Numbered from the stretch's first letter, positions 16,580 through 26,015 are shown. The stretch is DNA of 64,000 nt from CAZZBM01 sp964652255 (GCA_964652255.1 CAZZBM010000002.1:87167-151166), one strand, 5' to 3'. The notes: generated by a model not told the origin, from the sequence alone. A program made the numbers and translations.

Positions 16580-17787
16580 TGGCAATTTTCACTTATAAGG
16601 CACTCAATAAAAGTGGTCAAGAAGTTAAGGCAACCTTAAGTGCTGATAATCTTCAACAAGCAAAAAATATTTTAAAAAATCAGGGACTTATGATTTTGGA
16701 TTTAAAAATTCAAGAGTCCAAGACTTCTTCTTCAAAAGGTTTTAGTTTTTTACAACAAAGTGTTTCTATAGATGAACTTTCTATGTTCACAAGACAATTT
16801 GCTACTTTGCTAGAAGCAAAGTTTCAAGTTCTTGAAGCTCTTAATACTGTTTATGAACAAATTGAAAATCAACGATTAAAAGAAGCTATTGGTCATATTA
16901 AACAACAAGTGAGTGAAGGGATTTCTCTTTCAAAAGCTTTAGAAATGTATTCTGATATTTTTGATTCTATTTTTATTAATATGATTAATGCTGGTGAAAG
17001 TTCAGGTAATCTTGATGTTGTTTTAGTCAAATTAGCAGAATTCACTGAAAATCAAAGAGAACTAAAAAATAAATTAAAAGGAGCTCTCACTTATCCTGTG
17101 ATCATTCTTATTTTTGGTTTTATTATGGTTTTAGGAATGTTTACTTTTGTGATCCCTCAACTAGCTAGTATTTTTAAATCTTCAGGACAAGAATTGCCTT
17201 TTTTAACTCAGGTTTGTTTGGATATTTCTGAGTTTATTCTTAAACAATGGTATCTTCTTATTATTTATTCAGTGGTGATTATTGTTATTACGCATAGATA
17301 TTTTACTTCTCCTGGAGGTCAACGCTTTTATGATCAAGCTATGCTTAAGTGGCCACTTGTAGGAAGCTTAACTATCGCTGTATCTGTAGAAAGATTAGCT
17401 TCAACTCTTTCTACTCTTTTAAGTTCTGGAGTTCCTCTTCTTCCTGCTTTAAAAATTGTAAAAAATTTAATGACGAATTCTTTTTTAAAAGAAGTTTTAG
17501 ATCGAGCTCAAATTTCTGTGGGAGAAGGAAAATCTTTATACCTTTCTTTAAGTGATGGAGCTTATTTTCCTCAAACTTTTCTTCATATGGTACAATTAGG
17601 AGAAAAATCTGGAGAGTTAGAAAAACTTTTAACTATTGTAGCTAAGGTTTATAAAGATGAAGCAGATACAAAAATAGCAGGTCTTACAGCAGCACTTAAT
17701 CCTTTGTTGATGATTTTTTTAGGAGGAGTTGTAGGAACTATTGTTTTTGCTGTAGTGATGCCTATTCTAAACATGGGAAATATGTGA
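16579..17787 (+). CDS. gspF: type II secretion inner-membrane platform protein GspF
   Basis: The 402-residue protein starts with GTG overlapping the gspE TAG stop; its N-terminus MAIFTYKALNKSGQE matches the GspF/PilC consensus. Two T2SSF domains are visible, each with the FTRQFATLLEA / VERLASTLSTLLSSGVPL pattern, separated by membrane helices around residues 167-195 and 220-240, with a final helix near the C-terminus. GspF sits in the inner membrane and couples GspE to pseudopilus growth. A 43-base gap to gspG follows. Confidence 0.95.
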   Translation: MAIFTYKALNKSGQEVKATLSADNLQQAKNILKNQGLMILDLKIQESKTSSSKGFSFLQQSVSIDELSMFTRQFATLLEAKFQVLEALNTVYEQIENQRLKEAIGHIKQQVSEGISLSKALEMYSDIFDSIFINMINAGESSGNLDVVLVKLAEFTENQRELKNKLKGALTYPVIILIFGFIMVLGMFTFVIPQLASIFKSSGQELPFLTQVCLDISEFILKQWYLLIIYSVVIIVITHRYFTSPGGQRFYDQAMLKWPLVGSLTIAVSVERLASTLSTLLSSGVPLLPALKIVKNLMTNSFLKEVLDRAQISVGEGKSLYLSLSDGAYFPQTFLHMVQLGEKSGELEKLLTIVAKVYKDEADTKIAGLTAALNPLLMIFLGGVVGTIVFAVVMPILNMGNM

Positions 17788-17830
17788 AAAAAAGCTTGAG
17801 ATTTTATAAAAAATTTCTTAAAATCACTTC

Positions 17831-18262
17831 ATGAAAAATCTTTTAAAAAGCCAAAGAGGAATGAGTTTAGTTGAAATTCTTATTGTTATTGCATTAATTG
17901 CAGTAGTGATGACAACACTAGGTCGTAATATTATGGGGCGATTTAGAACTGGAAATATTAAAACAACAAAAATCAGAATTCAAAAAGTGATAGAAGCAGT
18001 GAAAGAATTTGAAATGATTTGTTCTCAACCTTTTCCTGACAGAGATGATGCTCTAAAAATCTTAGTGGATAAACCAAATGATCTTTCTTGTTCAGAATAT
18101 CCTATGGGTGGATTTTTAATGCAAGCAGATTTGAAAGATGCTTTTGGAAAAGAACTTATTTTTAGAAGAAATAATGGAAAGCCTGAAGTTATTTCTGTTG
18201 GTTTAAGTAATGGTGATCCTGACGGAGTAGATGCCATCTCTAGTGAAAATCTCGGACTCTAA
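17831..18262 (+). CDS. gspG: major pseudopilin GspG
   Basis: The 143-residue prepilin has a 10-residue leader ending in RG, then the cleavage-site sequence MSLVEILIVIALIAVVM with Glu at +5, the hydrophobic N-terminal helix, and a compact globular domain. The C-terminal part (SVGLSNGDPDGVDAISSENL) carries the Asp-rich loop that binds calcium in major pseudopilins. It is first in the pseudopilin set and overlaps gspH by 32 bases. Confidence 0.93.
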   Translation: MKNLLKSQRGMSLVEILIVIALIAVVMTTLGRNIMGRFRTGNIKTTKIRIQKVIEAVKEFEMICSQPFPDRDDALKILVDKPNDLSCSEYPMGGFLMQADLKDAFGKELIFRRNNGKPEVISVGLSNGDPDGVDAISSENLGL

Positions 18263-18827
18263 AAAGGGTTTTTCTCTTGTAGAGATTCTCATCACTTTAG
18301 CCCTCATTGGCACTGTTGTGAGTTTGAGTGGGGGGTTTTTACAAAAAAGAATTGAAAATAGTGAAATTCGTTCTTTTAAAGAATCTTTAGAAAAAGCTTT
18401 TGTTTTTACCTGTCAAAATGCATTTTTAAAGAATGCCCCTACAAGATTAAATTTTACTTTTACACCAGAACAAAAATTAGAATTAGAGATGATGAATGAA
18501 GTGAGTTTTGGTCTTTATAAAGAACCTTCTCCTTTAACAGATTTTCAATCCTTGATTCCTAAAGTTCCTAGTTCTTTAAAATTTTTAGGAGTCATTTCAT
18601 CTTATGATCAACTTTTGGTTACAGAAGGATCAGCTTATCTTTATTGTTTACCTTCAGGACAAAAAGATCGAGGACTTCTTATCTTTTCTTATAAAAAAAA
18701 AAGAATTATGGCACTAGATTTAAGACCTAGTCTTGGAAAATCAGAATATATCTATTCAGAAGATAGAGGAGAAGCAGATGATGATCTGTTTAAAATCATT
18801 TATGAACTTTGGTCTAAAAAACCATAA
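18231..18827 (+). CDS. gspH: minor pseudopilin GspH
   Basis: A 198-residue type IV prepilin-like protein: 13-residue leader (MPSLVKISDSKKG), then FSLVEILITLALIGTVVSLS with the usual Glu at +5. The globular part has no motif I recognise. GspH is assigned from position after gspG; minor pseudopilins are hard to tell apart by sequence. It overlaps gspG by 32 bases and gspI by 26. Confidence 0.82.
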   Translation: MPSLVKISDSKKGFSLVEILITLALIGTVVSLSGGFLQKRIENSEIRSFKESLEKAFVFTCQNAFLKNAPTRLNFTFTPEQKLELEMMNEVSFGLYKEPSPLTDFQSLIPKVPSSLKFLGVISSYDQLLVTEGSAYLYCLPSGQKDRGLLIFSYKKKRIMALDLRPSLGKSEYIYSEDRGEADDDLFKIIYELWSKKP

Positions 18828-19341
18828 AGGTCTTTCTCTTATTGAAATTATGATGGCTTTAACTATTTTTACAACCTTTGCTGTTTTTTTTATTGGAACT
18901 CAGCAGTTTCAAGTAAAAAGAGCTATTACAGCTAGAAATAAAATTGATTTAATGTACTTGTGTGATTTACAGTTAAAAAGAACTCTTCTAGATCCTAAAA
19001 AAATTTCTAGTTTATCTATGACAGATTCTAGTCCAGATAGTACTACAGGAGTTTTTCCAGCACCTTATCAAGATTATTCTTATACCATTGAATATTTTAA
19101 ATTTTTTTTTCCTCCTGTTGATCAGCTTCAATCCTTTAATATTGAAGGAATGGAAGGAATGAATCTTCAAATGGATAATGCTAGCTCTAGAATTTTAAAA
19201 AATACTAAAGAATTAATGGAAAAAAATATGGTACAATTGAGAGTTAGTGTGGTGGATAACAAGACTCAAGAAAAAGTATCATTACAAACCTGGATTACAG
19301 TTCCCATTGATGCTTCAACAAAATTTGACCTTAGGCTTTAG
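18802..19341 (+). CDS. gspI: minor pseudopilin GspI (probable)
   Basis: I start this gene at the ATG at 18802, which gives a proper prepilin leader (MNFGLKNHKG) before LSLIEIMMALTIFTTFAV; ATGs at 18733 and 18781 would lengthen the leader and deepen the overlap with gspH. The product is 179 residues. It has the cleavage Gly, +5 Glu and a hydrophobic helix, then a globular domain without a recognised motif. By order it is GspI, the pseudopilus tip organiser that partners GspJ and GspK. Confidence 0.78.
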   Translation: MNFGLKNHKGLSLIEIMMALTIFTTFAVFFIGTQQFQVKRAITARNKIDLMYLCDLQLKRTLLDPKKISSLSMTDSSPDSTTGVFPAPYQDYSYTIEYFKFFFPPVDQLQSFNIEGMEGMNLQMDNASSRILKNTKELMEKNMVQLRVSVVDNKTQEKVSLQTWITVPIDASTKFDLRL

Positions 19342-20095
19342 TTTAATTGAAGTTGTTATCTCTATTTCTCTTCTTTCTCTTTTAACCTTGGGAATGATTT
19401 CTATTCTTAATGGTGGAAGTACTAGGTTGCAACTTCTGACTAAAATTTACAAACAACAATCTCTTCCTTTAGATGCTTTTGCTATTTTTGACTGGGATTT
19501 TACTCATTTTTATTCACCTCTTTTTACTGAAAAATGGCTTGATAAGGGAAATTCATATGGTGTTAAAGGAGGAAGAGAAAATATTAGTCGCACTGAAAGA
19601 ATGATTAAAGCTGATCTTCTTAAAGAATCAAGAAAGCTATTTAATGAAATGAAAAATTATATTTACTACACTCTTAATCAATATATTGTTCCTAATTATT
19701 TTGGTGAAGAAAATAAAAGTTTTATTTTTTTAACTTTGTCTTTCAGGCCAAGATCTTTAACAGAAAAACAATCTTTTTTTCATTGGGTTGAGTACCGTTG
19801 TGTAGAGAAAAAACTAACAAGAAAAAGTCTTTCTATGAATATTTTTACTCAAGAAGGATTAAATTTTGATTTAATTCCAGAAGAAATTCTTTTAGATAAT
19901 TTAGAACAATGTCAATTTGAATATTGGTATGTTGCGGAGAAAAATTTTGTCAATAATATAGATATGCTTAAACCACCTAGTGCTTATATTTTAAGGGCGG
20001 TCAAAATAAGTTTTGTGCATGAAGGTAAATCCTATGAAAGAATTTTTAGACCTCTTCAAGAGAGAATGAATGTTGAAGAGGAAAGTAGCATATGA
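19310..20095 (+). CDS. gspJ: minor pseudopilin GspJ (probable)
   Basis: The ATG at 19310 gives the leader MLQQNLTLG followed by FSLIEVVISISLLSLLTLG, a standard prepilin start with Glu at +5; an ATG at 19247 would extend the leader into gspI. The 261-residue protein is larger than GspG-I, as is usual for GspJ. Position between gspI and gspK supports the name. It overlaps gspI by 32 bases and gspK by 4. Confidence 0.8.
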   Translation: MLQQNLTLGFSLIEVVISISLLSLLTLGMISILNGGSTRLQLLTKIYKQQSLPLDAFAIFDWDFTHFYSPLFTEKWLDKGNSYGVKGGRENISRTERMIKADLLKESRKLFNEMKNYIYYTLNQYIVPNYFGEENKSFIFLTLSFRPRSLTEKQSFFHWVEYRCVEKKLTRKSLSMNIFTQEGLNFDLIPEEILLDNLEQCQFEYWYVAEKNFVNNIDMLKPPSAYILRAVKISFVHEGKSYERIFRPLQERMNVEEESSI

Positions 20096-21270
20096 AAAAA
20101 GGAATTGCTCTTTTTCAGGTTCTTGGAACTATTACACTGCTTAGTCTTCTACTTTCTGGAATGATCATGAGTAGTCAATTAGTAGCAAATAGAATTTATT
20201 TAGAATTTGATAGAATTCAAGCCAAAGAAAATGCTAATGCAGGTCTTAAAGTATCTTTATTGAGATTAAAAATTTTTCAAGAAGTTTTAAAAAAAATATC
20301 TGAAAATGACTTTACACAAAAAAACTATATTAACTATATTCCTCATCTTTGGGAGTTTCCTATAGAATTTCCATTAACAAGCTTAGAAATTCTTGGAGCT
20401 ATTATTAAAGATGCTATGGACAATTTTAATAAAACAATTATTCTTACTGGAACTGTTAAAACAACTATTAAAGGAATAAATCCTATTTGTCTTTCATTCT
20501 TTAGAAGAGCTCTTTATCAAGATTTAGTCAACCGAGATGAAAGCTATACTGTGTTAAGCATAGCAAAAAATTTTTTTCTTACTTATCTTGAAAGTAAAAG
20601 AGAAGAGCTTTTAAAAGGAAAAGAGGGTGAGGAAAGAGAGGTTCTTAAAAATTTAAAATTTGAAGATTTTATAGAAGATCTTATTTATTATACTTCTCCC
20701 TCTATGTATAATCCTACTCAAAGTGCGATCATAGAAAGATTTAAAAACATAAGTCCTAAAAGAGCACATTTAAATTCTTTAACAGAAATTTTATCTCTTC
20801 CTAGTGTTCCTGTAGAATTTATAGAGCAAATTAAAGATGATATTACAGTGGATCCTTCTTGTACCATGGATTTTAATAAAATGAATGAATATCAATTGAA
20901 AACTTTTTTTAATTTTTTAGATCAAAGACAAGTCCAACAATATTTAGAACTAAGAAAAAATCAAGATCCTTTTTTGCAATGGGCAGAACTTGAGACTTTT
21001 TTAAAGGAAAAAATGGGTATCGATGAAACAATCTTAAATCAAAGAAAAAAAGATCTTTTTGATCTAGGATTTAACTTTATCCCTCTTCCTACAAAGTTTC
21101 AGGTTATCTCTGATGGTTCTAAGGGAAGAGCTAGATATGTTATTGAAGCCTATATTTCAATTCCTCCTAATCCGATAGGGGTAAGAGATAGAGAAAAAGA
21201 GGAAGAAATCACCCTAACTCCTAAAGAATTTACAAGATTTCCAAGAATTATAGAGTATTTTGTTCGATGA
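20092..21270 (+). CDS. gspK: minor pseudopilin GspK
   Basis: The 392-residue protein has a minimal leader (MKKG) and a hydrophobic helix IALFQVLGTITLLSLLLSG that lacks Glu at +5, a hallmark of GspK. Its large size and C-terminal helix-hairpin-helix-like region (NKMNEYQLKTFFNFLD, ELETFLKEKMG) fit the family. GspK caps the pseudopilus tip. The final codons and stop lie inside a 24-bp tandem duplication, so the protein end is unchanged by it. No gspL, gspM or gspO follows. Confidence 0.87.
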   Translation: MKKGIALFQVLGTITLLSLLLSGMIMSSQLVANRIYLEFDRIQAKENANAGLKVSLLRLKIFQEVLKKISENDFTQKNYINYIPHLWEFPIEFPLTSLEILGAIIKDAMDNFNKTIILTGTVKTTIKGINPICLSFFRRALYQDLVNRDESYTVLSIAKNFFLTYLESKREELLKGKEGEEREVLKNLKFEDFIEDLIYYTSPSMYNPTQSAIIERFKNISPKRAHLNSLTEILSLPSVPVEFIEQIKDDITVDPSCTMDFNKMNEYQLKTFFNFLDQRQVQQYLELRKNQDPFLQWAELETFLKEKMGIDETILNQRKKDLFDLGFNFIPLPTKFQVISDGSKGRARYVIEAYISIPPNPIGVRDREKEEEITLTPKEFTRFPRIIEYFVR

Positions 21271-21292
21271 ATTATAGAGTATTTTGTTCGAT
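21245..21292 (+). repeat. 24-bp perfect tandem duplication at the gspK stop
   Basis: Two identical 24-base copies occupy 21245-21268 and 21269-21292. The first contains the last codons of gspK and the start of its TGA; the second repeats the same sequence in the untranslated gap. The duplication regenerates a stop immediately, so it is neutral to the protein. It looks like a recent replication-slippage event. Confidence 0.9.
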
Positions 21293-21322
21293 AATCCGAA
21301 AAATATTTTTAAGAGGTTTTTT

Positions 21323-21886
21323 ATGAAAAACATGTCAATTATTTTGATAATGCTTGTTGTTTTCTATGGTTCTTGTCATTACTCAATGCAAGAGTCTTTA
21401 GAAAAAGTAACAGATACTTCATTAGTGCAAGAATACAATATTGATTCTGGTATTGTTCAAGAGAATGCAACAGAACAGAGAATGAATTTTTATTCAACGA
21501 GTATGGATCATTCTAATCAAGAAAATATCAAAAAAATTTATCTATCTTGTTTTTATGATAATGGAGATATTGTTATTGAATATAATTATAAAATAAGAGA
21601 GTCCGATCCTCAAGATTACGTTCAACTTAATGGTCGAGGTATCTATTTTAATTGGAGAGAAAGTCTTATTGTTTTTAATGGGGTTAACTATATTGTTATT
21701 CCTATTGTAGTAGTTGGAGATGATATTGATGGAACAGTTAAGATTATTGAAGCACATTTAGTGGCTTATTCAGGAGAAGTTCCTAAAACATCAAGTGAAT
21801 TTGCTAATCTTCTTGAAAAAATATTAGAGGGACAATACAGAGAGGCTAGTCAAACAGTAGAACAGAAAGTTATTTCTGCTGAATAA
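21323..21886 (+). CDS. putative lipoprotein downstream of the T2S operon
   Basis: The ATG at 21323 follows an AAGAGG Shine-Dalgarno-like sequence at about 21311 and gives an N-terminus MKNMSIILIMLVVFYGSC with a possible lipobox Cys at 18; a start at 21284 would put 13 polar residues ahead. The 187-residue protein then has an acidic/Asn-rich region and a beta-rich segment (VNYIVIPIVVVGDDIDGTV). Position after gspK makes a secretin pilotin or T2S substrate possible, but sequence alone does not show it. The 3' end overlaps the convergent transporter by 63 bases. Confidence 0.7.
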   Translation: MKNMSIILIMLVVFYGSCHYSMQESLEKVTDTSLVQEYNIDSGIVQENATEQRMNFYSTSMDHSNQENIKKIYLSCFYDNGDIVIEYNYKIRESDPQDYVQLNGRGIYFNWRESLIVFNGVNYIVIPIVVVGDDIDGTVKIIEAHLVAYSGEVPKTSSEFANLLEKILEGQYREASQTVEQKVISAE

Positions 21887-22972
21887 TTTTTTTAATAAAA
21901 ATTCAAAATAAAGAGTTAAGTTCATATTTCCTAAAATATTAAAAGAAGTTACTACTGGATCAAAAAGAATATTAAAAGTTAGGATGAGATTAAGCATTTC
22001 TTGATTAAAATTAAAGTATTGTTCATAAAGTGGCATCATTAAAAAAATAGCTCCTCCTGAAACTCCTGTAGTAGCAAATCTCATGAGGGTAAAATGAAGA
22101 GTGAAAATGAGCCAAGTGGAAAAATCAGGCAAAGAATGAAAAAAACTTTCATGAACAAAGAGAACAAAAAAACTATTTAGTAAACAATCAGCTACTTGTT
22201 GAATATTAATAAAACTTGTGAGAATAGCTTGGATTTTTTCAGGGAATAGACTATGTTTTTTACAAGATTCAATGGCTAGAGGAAGAGTTGCTAGACTAGA
22301 AGAAGAAGTAAAAGCAAAAGTAAAAGGCTGATAAAAATCTTTTAATAAAAACCATGGAAAGATCTTTTTTTGCCAAGAAGTGAGAAGAATTAAAAAAGAT
22401 TGTTGTAAAAAAAGAAGAAAGAAAAGAAAAAAAAGTCCTTTTGAAAAAGACTGAAAAGAAAAATTTTTAAGATTAGAAAATAAAGGTAAAAGCAAAAATG
22501 GAACAAGAAAAGGAATGATTTTTTGAAAAAAAAGATTAATTATTTTTTTTCCTTGATCTAAAAATAAAGGATATTGTTTTCTGTATGCAAAAAATATTCC
22601 TAGAAAAAGGCTTATTAAAAAAGTCCAACTTGGAGATAAAATAAGAATTTTTTTAAGAGATAAAAAAACAGGAGGACTTTGAGTAGGAGTAAAAAATTCA
22701 AAGATAAGATTTTTCTTATAAAGAAAAAAGGGTAACAAAACACTGATTCCATTAGTAATTATGGTAAAAGAAAAAATGAGGAGAATAAATAAAAAAGCCT
22801 TTTTTTGAAATTGAGCTAAGGATGTTGTGAGGTTGAAAAAAATAAGAAAAGGACAAAAGAAGAGAATCAACTCTTTTGCTAGTTGAGAAAAGGTTTGCAA
22901 CCAAGAGAGTTGTTCTAGACTAAGAGGAATAAAAGAGAGAAAAAAAGAAGCTAGAATGAAGAATAAAAACAT
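21824..22972 (-). CDS. sodium:dicarboxylate/amino-acid symporter family (DAACS) protein
   Basis: The 382-residue polytopic protein has about eight or more hydrophobic segments and two signatures of the glutamate-transporter fold: a serine-rich hairpin motif (SSSSLATLPLAIESCKK near residue 223) and the transmembrane-8 motif (NILFDPVVTSFNILGN near residue 336). Members import dicarboxylates or amino acids with sodium or protons. The sequence is very Phe/Leu-rich and somewhat shorter than typical members. Substrate is unknown. Confidence 0.82.
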   Translation of the reverse strand: MFLFFILASFFLSFIPLSLEQLSWLQTFSQLAKELILFFCPFLIFFNLTTSLAQFQKKAFLFILLIFSFTIITNGISVLLPFFLYKKNLIFEFFTPTQSPPVFLSLKKILILSPSWTFLISLFLGIFFAYRKQYPLFLDQGKKIINLFFQKIIPFLVPFLLLPLFSNLKNFSFQSFSKGLFFLFFLLFLQQSFLILLTSWQKKIFPWFLLKDFYQPFTFAFTSSSSLATLPLAIESCKKHSLFPEKIQAILTSFINIQQVADCLLNSFFVLFVHESFFHSLPDFSTWLIFTLHFTLMRFATTGVSGGAIFLMMPLYEQYFNFNQEMLNLILTFNILFDPVVTSFNILGNMNLTLYFEFLLKKLFSRNNFLFYCLTSLSVLSL

Positions 22973-23003
22973 AGTAGCTTCTTAAGAAAGAAATGATTAA
23001 AAA

Positions 23004-24224
23004 TCAAGAAAATTTTTTAGGAATATAACGTTGAAAAAAGGAAAAGATTTGACCAATTAAAAGACCAAAAACTAAAGACGTTAGAGTTAAAAATAATAAA
23101 CTAAGCTGTGCTAAAGCCCCTTGAAAATTACCCATAAAAAGATCATTGGTGATTCTAAAACTTAAGGCTCCTGGAAGGAGGAGAATAATGGAGGGTAAAA
23201 TAAAAAGAAGAGGAGGTTTTTTAGAAAGAGTGGAAAAAATTTGAGAATAAAAACTAATAAAAAGTCCTGTAATAAAAATAGTTAAAAAAGAATTAAGAGG
23301 AATCATTTTGGTAAAAATAAAACTTAAAGAACAAGATAAAATCATCCAAGGAATATCCTGGACTCTACCTCTAAACATTCTATTGGAAGCAAAACCTGCT
23401 ACGAGAGCAAAAAGAAGCTGAAGAGATTTTGGATGTAAAGTATAATTAGTTTGAGTGAAGGTTGTACTAAATAAATTGGAAGCAATAAAAGTTCCAAAAA
23501 CAAGCATAAGTAAACTTGTAAAAGCATTCATGAGTCTCATGGTACCTGAAAGAAGATGTTGTTTAGCCAGCTCTGAAACTGAAAGAGTAATTCCAAGTCC
23601 TGGAAAAAGACCAATAAGACTGGCTAGAAGAATAACACCGGTGTTGAGATCAGGGAATTGTTTTTGTAGAAGGATTAAAAGGGTGGAAATACTAAAACTA
23701 GCAATCGCTTGAAAAAAAATCACTGTTAAAGGAAAAAATTCTAATAAGGAAAATAAGCCTGTTAAAAAACCTAAAGTTAAACTAATAAAACAATCTCTAA
23801 GATTTCCTCCTAAAAATATACAAGAACTAAAAGAATGAAGAGCGAAGCTTAAAAATAGTGCAGGATAAGAGCTAATAGGGGAAAGTTTTTGAACTAATCT
23901 TAAACGAGCAGTGACTTCTTCTAAAGTGATTTTTTCCATGAGAAAATCATTCATGAGAATTTCAATAAGAACAAGTTTTTTTAAATGAATCATAGAAAAG
24001 GGAAGTTTTTCTATGAAGATTCTATCTTCTCCTTCATCGTTTTTTAAAGAAAAAATTAGAAAATTAGGGGTTGAGAGGACTGATCCTTGAAGATTTAATC
24101 TTGTGATAGTGGATTGGAGATAGCTTTCAATATCATCAGCTGAGGCACCACAAGAGTGGAGACTGGTACCTAGACTGATGATAAAATCTTTTTTCTTGTT
24201 AAACATGACTTTTTTAGTATACAT
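23004..24224 (-). CDS. ThrE-type threonine/serine exporter family protein
   Basis: The protein of about 406 residues has a soluble N-terminal part beginning with the family pattern FIISLGTSLHSCGASADDIE and ending near TLEEVTARLRLV, then about ten membrane helices. This single-chain fusion of the YjjP-like and YjjB-like halves is the ThrE architecture, which exports threonine/serine or small organic acids. Starts at 24227 (GTG), 24224 (ATG) or 24206 (ATG) are all possible; none has a clear Shine-Dalgarno sequence. Confidence 0.82.
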   Translation of the reverse strand: MYTKKVMFNKKKDFIISLGTSLHSCGASADDIESYLQSTITRLNLQGSVLSTPNFLIFSLKNDEGEDRIFIEKLPFSMIHLKKLVLIEILMNDFLMEKITLEEVTARLRLVQKLSPISSYPALFLSFALHSFSSCIFLGGNLRDCFISLTLGFLTGLFSLLEFFPLTVIFFQAIASFSISTLLILLQKQFPDLNTGVILLASLIGLFPGLGITLSVSELAKQHLLSGTMRLMNAFTSLLMLVFGTFIASNLFSTTFTQTNYTLHPKSLQLLFALVAGFASNRMFRGRVQDIPWMILSCSLSFIFTKMIPLNSFLTIFITGLFISFYSQIFSTLSKKPPLLFILPSIILLLPGALSFRITNDLFMGNFQGALAQLSLLFLTLTSLVFGLLIGQIFSFFQRYIPKKFS

Positions 24225-24262
24225 CACTTGATGAAAGAGAAGAATAGCCGAAAAGACCTTTT

Positions 24263-24751
24263 ATGAAAATTTTTTCAAAAAAAATCTGCCTTCTGGGAGA
24301 TGAAAAAGTGGGGAAAAGTACCCTGCTGAAATTTCTATTAGAAGATACTACCCCCCTCAGTAAAAGTAATCTCAATGTGGGGGTTAAAATTGCTCAAAAA
24401 AATATTCAATATAAAAAAGAAGAGTGCCAGATTGTTTTTTGGGACATTCAAGGTTTGAGCCATGCTTTTCATTTGCCTTTGAACTATTTATCTGGGAGCC
24501 AAATAGGGATCTTTATCGGAGATGTCACTAGAAAAGAGACTCTCTTGAATCTGCATCAGTATAAAGAATTGTTCTTGAGAAAAAATCCTAAGGCTAAAAT
24601 TTTTATTATTTTTAATAAAATTGATCTTTTAGATAAAAACAAACCTTCTTGGTCAGAAGAAGATGATGTTTATTACATTTCTTTAAAAGACGAAACAGGC
24701 TTTAAAAAATTTTATAAAGCTCTTCTTCAAGAAATTTTCTTGGATCTTTAA
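24263..24751 (+). CDS. Ras-like small GTPase
   Basis: The 162-residue protein shows the small GTPase motifs in order: P-loop GDEKVGKST (residues 12-20), the G3 box as WDIQG (about 61-65; Ile replaces the usual first residue after Asp), and NKID (about 118). The last SAK-like motif is SLKDETG. No prenylation motif is present. Bacterial Rab/Ras-like GTPases act in polarity or motility (MglA type) or work with longin/roadblock partners; no roadblock gene lies nearby. Its 3' end overlaps the convergent M16 gene by 50 bases. Confidence 0.8.
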   Translation: MKIFSKKICLLGDEKVGKSTLLKFLLEDTTPLSKSNLNVGVKIAQKNIQYKKEECQIVFWDIQGLSHAFHLPLNYLSGSQIGIFIGDVTRKETLLNLHQYKELFLRKNPKAKIFIIFNKIDLLDKNKPSWSEEDDVYYISLKDETGFKKFYKALLQEIFLDL

Positions 24752-26015
24752 TATAAATAGCTTCAGGATAAGCCTTTTTTAATTGATCTAATTGTTCTTT
24801 TGGTCCTGTGGCAAAAAAAGAAAAATGTTGAGTGAAGCTTTTTTTGATTTCTTTATACTCTTCATTAAAATTAGGATTTTCTTTAAAAAGAGTTTCATAA
24901 GAAAAATTAAAAATTTTTTCTTGTAAAAACTTTAACACCCTTTCCTGAAATGATTCTTGGCTAAGAATTAACTTTGTTGGATAAGTTTTGTAAACAGAAG
25001 CAAGATGTTTTTGATCAATAGAAGGTTCTTCCTTGAAAAATTCTTTTATTTTTTTAAGAAAATTTACTGGTTGTGAACTAGTCCCAGAAAAAGAGATTAA
25101 ATTTTTATTTTTATAAGAGATGGAATCAATGTGTCCTTGAGTAGAGTACACCAAGCCTTCTTTCATTCTTAAATATTGAGTGAATTTAGAACCTAAATTT
25201 TCAAAGAAGTAAGAAGAAAGAAAGGAGTAATGAGCTATATTTTTTTTGGGAGATTTATTAAAAATATTCCATAGCTGTATAGAAGTTCCATTGTTGGCTT
25301 CATTTTCAAAAAGAAAATAATAATTTTTCTTCTTTATAATCTGAGACTGAGTAATAAAAGCTTTGTCTGTATTTTTAATAAAAGAATTTCTTTTAATAAA
25401 ATCATTAATTATATTAAGGCTTTTATCACTAGATTCTATAAAAACTAGACCATCTTGTTGAAAAATTTCTTTGAAATAGTTTAAAACTTCATCAGGATTA
25501 GTTTTAGAAAAAAGATCTAAAAAACCTTTATTTTTAGGTTTTTCATTAATTAGATTAAGAGAGAAATCTTTTAAGATGGGTGTAAGATAATGATAATAGG
25601 AAGCTTTTGTAATAAGATCATTTTCTAAGTTTTTCTTTGTTTTTTCCAGATAAAGATAAAAATCTTTTTCTTTAAATTTTTTCCTAAAAATGGTTTCTTC
25701 GATGTATTTAAGATTTTCTTCTAAGTATTTTTTTGTTGTAAAAAAAGAAATAGATGTAAAATAATTATTAACGGAAAAATTAATATTAATACCTTTGGTA
25801 TTGATCCATTTTTCAAGATCTTGTTCTGTATACTTGTCAGAAGAAGACTTGAATAAAAGTTCTGTGAAAACATTTTCTTGATGGTAATAATTAATTCTCT
25901 TATTTTTATGAAAGACAATATAATTAAAATTAATATTATCATTGTCTTTTTTATTATAAAAAATTTTATGTTGAGGAATAAAATTAAAAGATTGGACAAA
26001 AAATAAAATCATCAT
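24702..26015 (-). CDS. M16 peptidase-family protein, non-catalytic half
   Basis: The 437-residue protein lies directly downstream of a catalytic M16 peptidase (4-base overlap). It has the M16 fold pattern, for example QSQIIKKKNYYFLFENEANNG and the YLRMKEGLVYSTQGHI block that forms the C-domain clamp (Arg/Tyr motif). It lacks HxxEH, so it should be the inactive partner of a two-subunit peptidase. The N-terminus (MMILFFVQSFNFIPQ) is a short hydrophobic leader, suggesting export. Confidence 0.78.
   Translation of the reverse strand: MMILFFVQSFNFIPQHKIFYNKKDNDNINFNYIVFHKNKRINYYHQENVFTELLFKSSSDKYTEQDLEKWINTKGININFSVNNYFTSISFFTTKKYLEENLKYIEETIFRKKFKEKDFYLYLEKTKKNLENDLITKASYYHYLTPILKDFSLNLINEKPKNKGFLDLFSKTNPDEVLNYFKEIFQQDGLVFIESSDKSLNIINDFIKRNSFIKNTDKAFITQSQIIKKKNYYFLFENEANNGTSIQLWNIFNKSPKKNIAHYSFLSSYFFENLGSKFTQYLRMKEGLVYSTQGHIDSISYKNKNLISFSGTSSQPVNFLKKIKEFFKEEPSIDQKHLASVYKTYPTKLILSQESFQERVLKFLQEKIFNFSYETLFKENPNFNEEYKEIKKSFTQHFSFFATGPKEQLDQLKKAYPEAIYIKDPRKFLEEELYKIF

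Noticed and set aside
18025..18237. Minus-strand frame inside gspG
   Set aside because: Antisense shadow of a confident pseudopilin gene.
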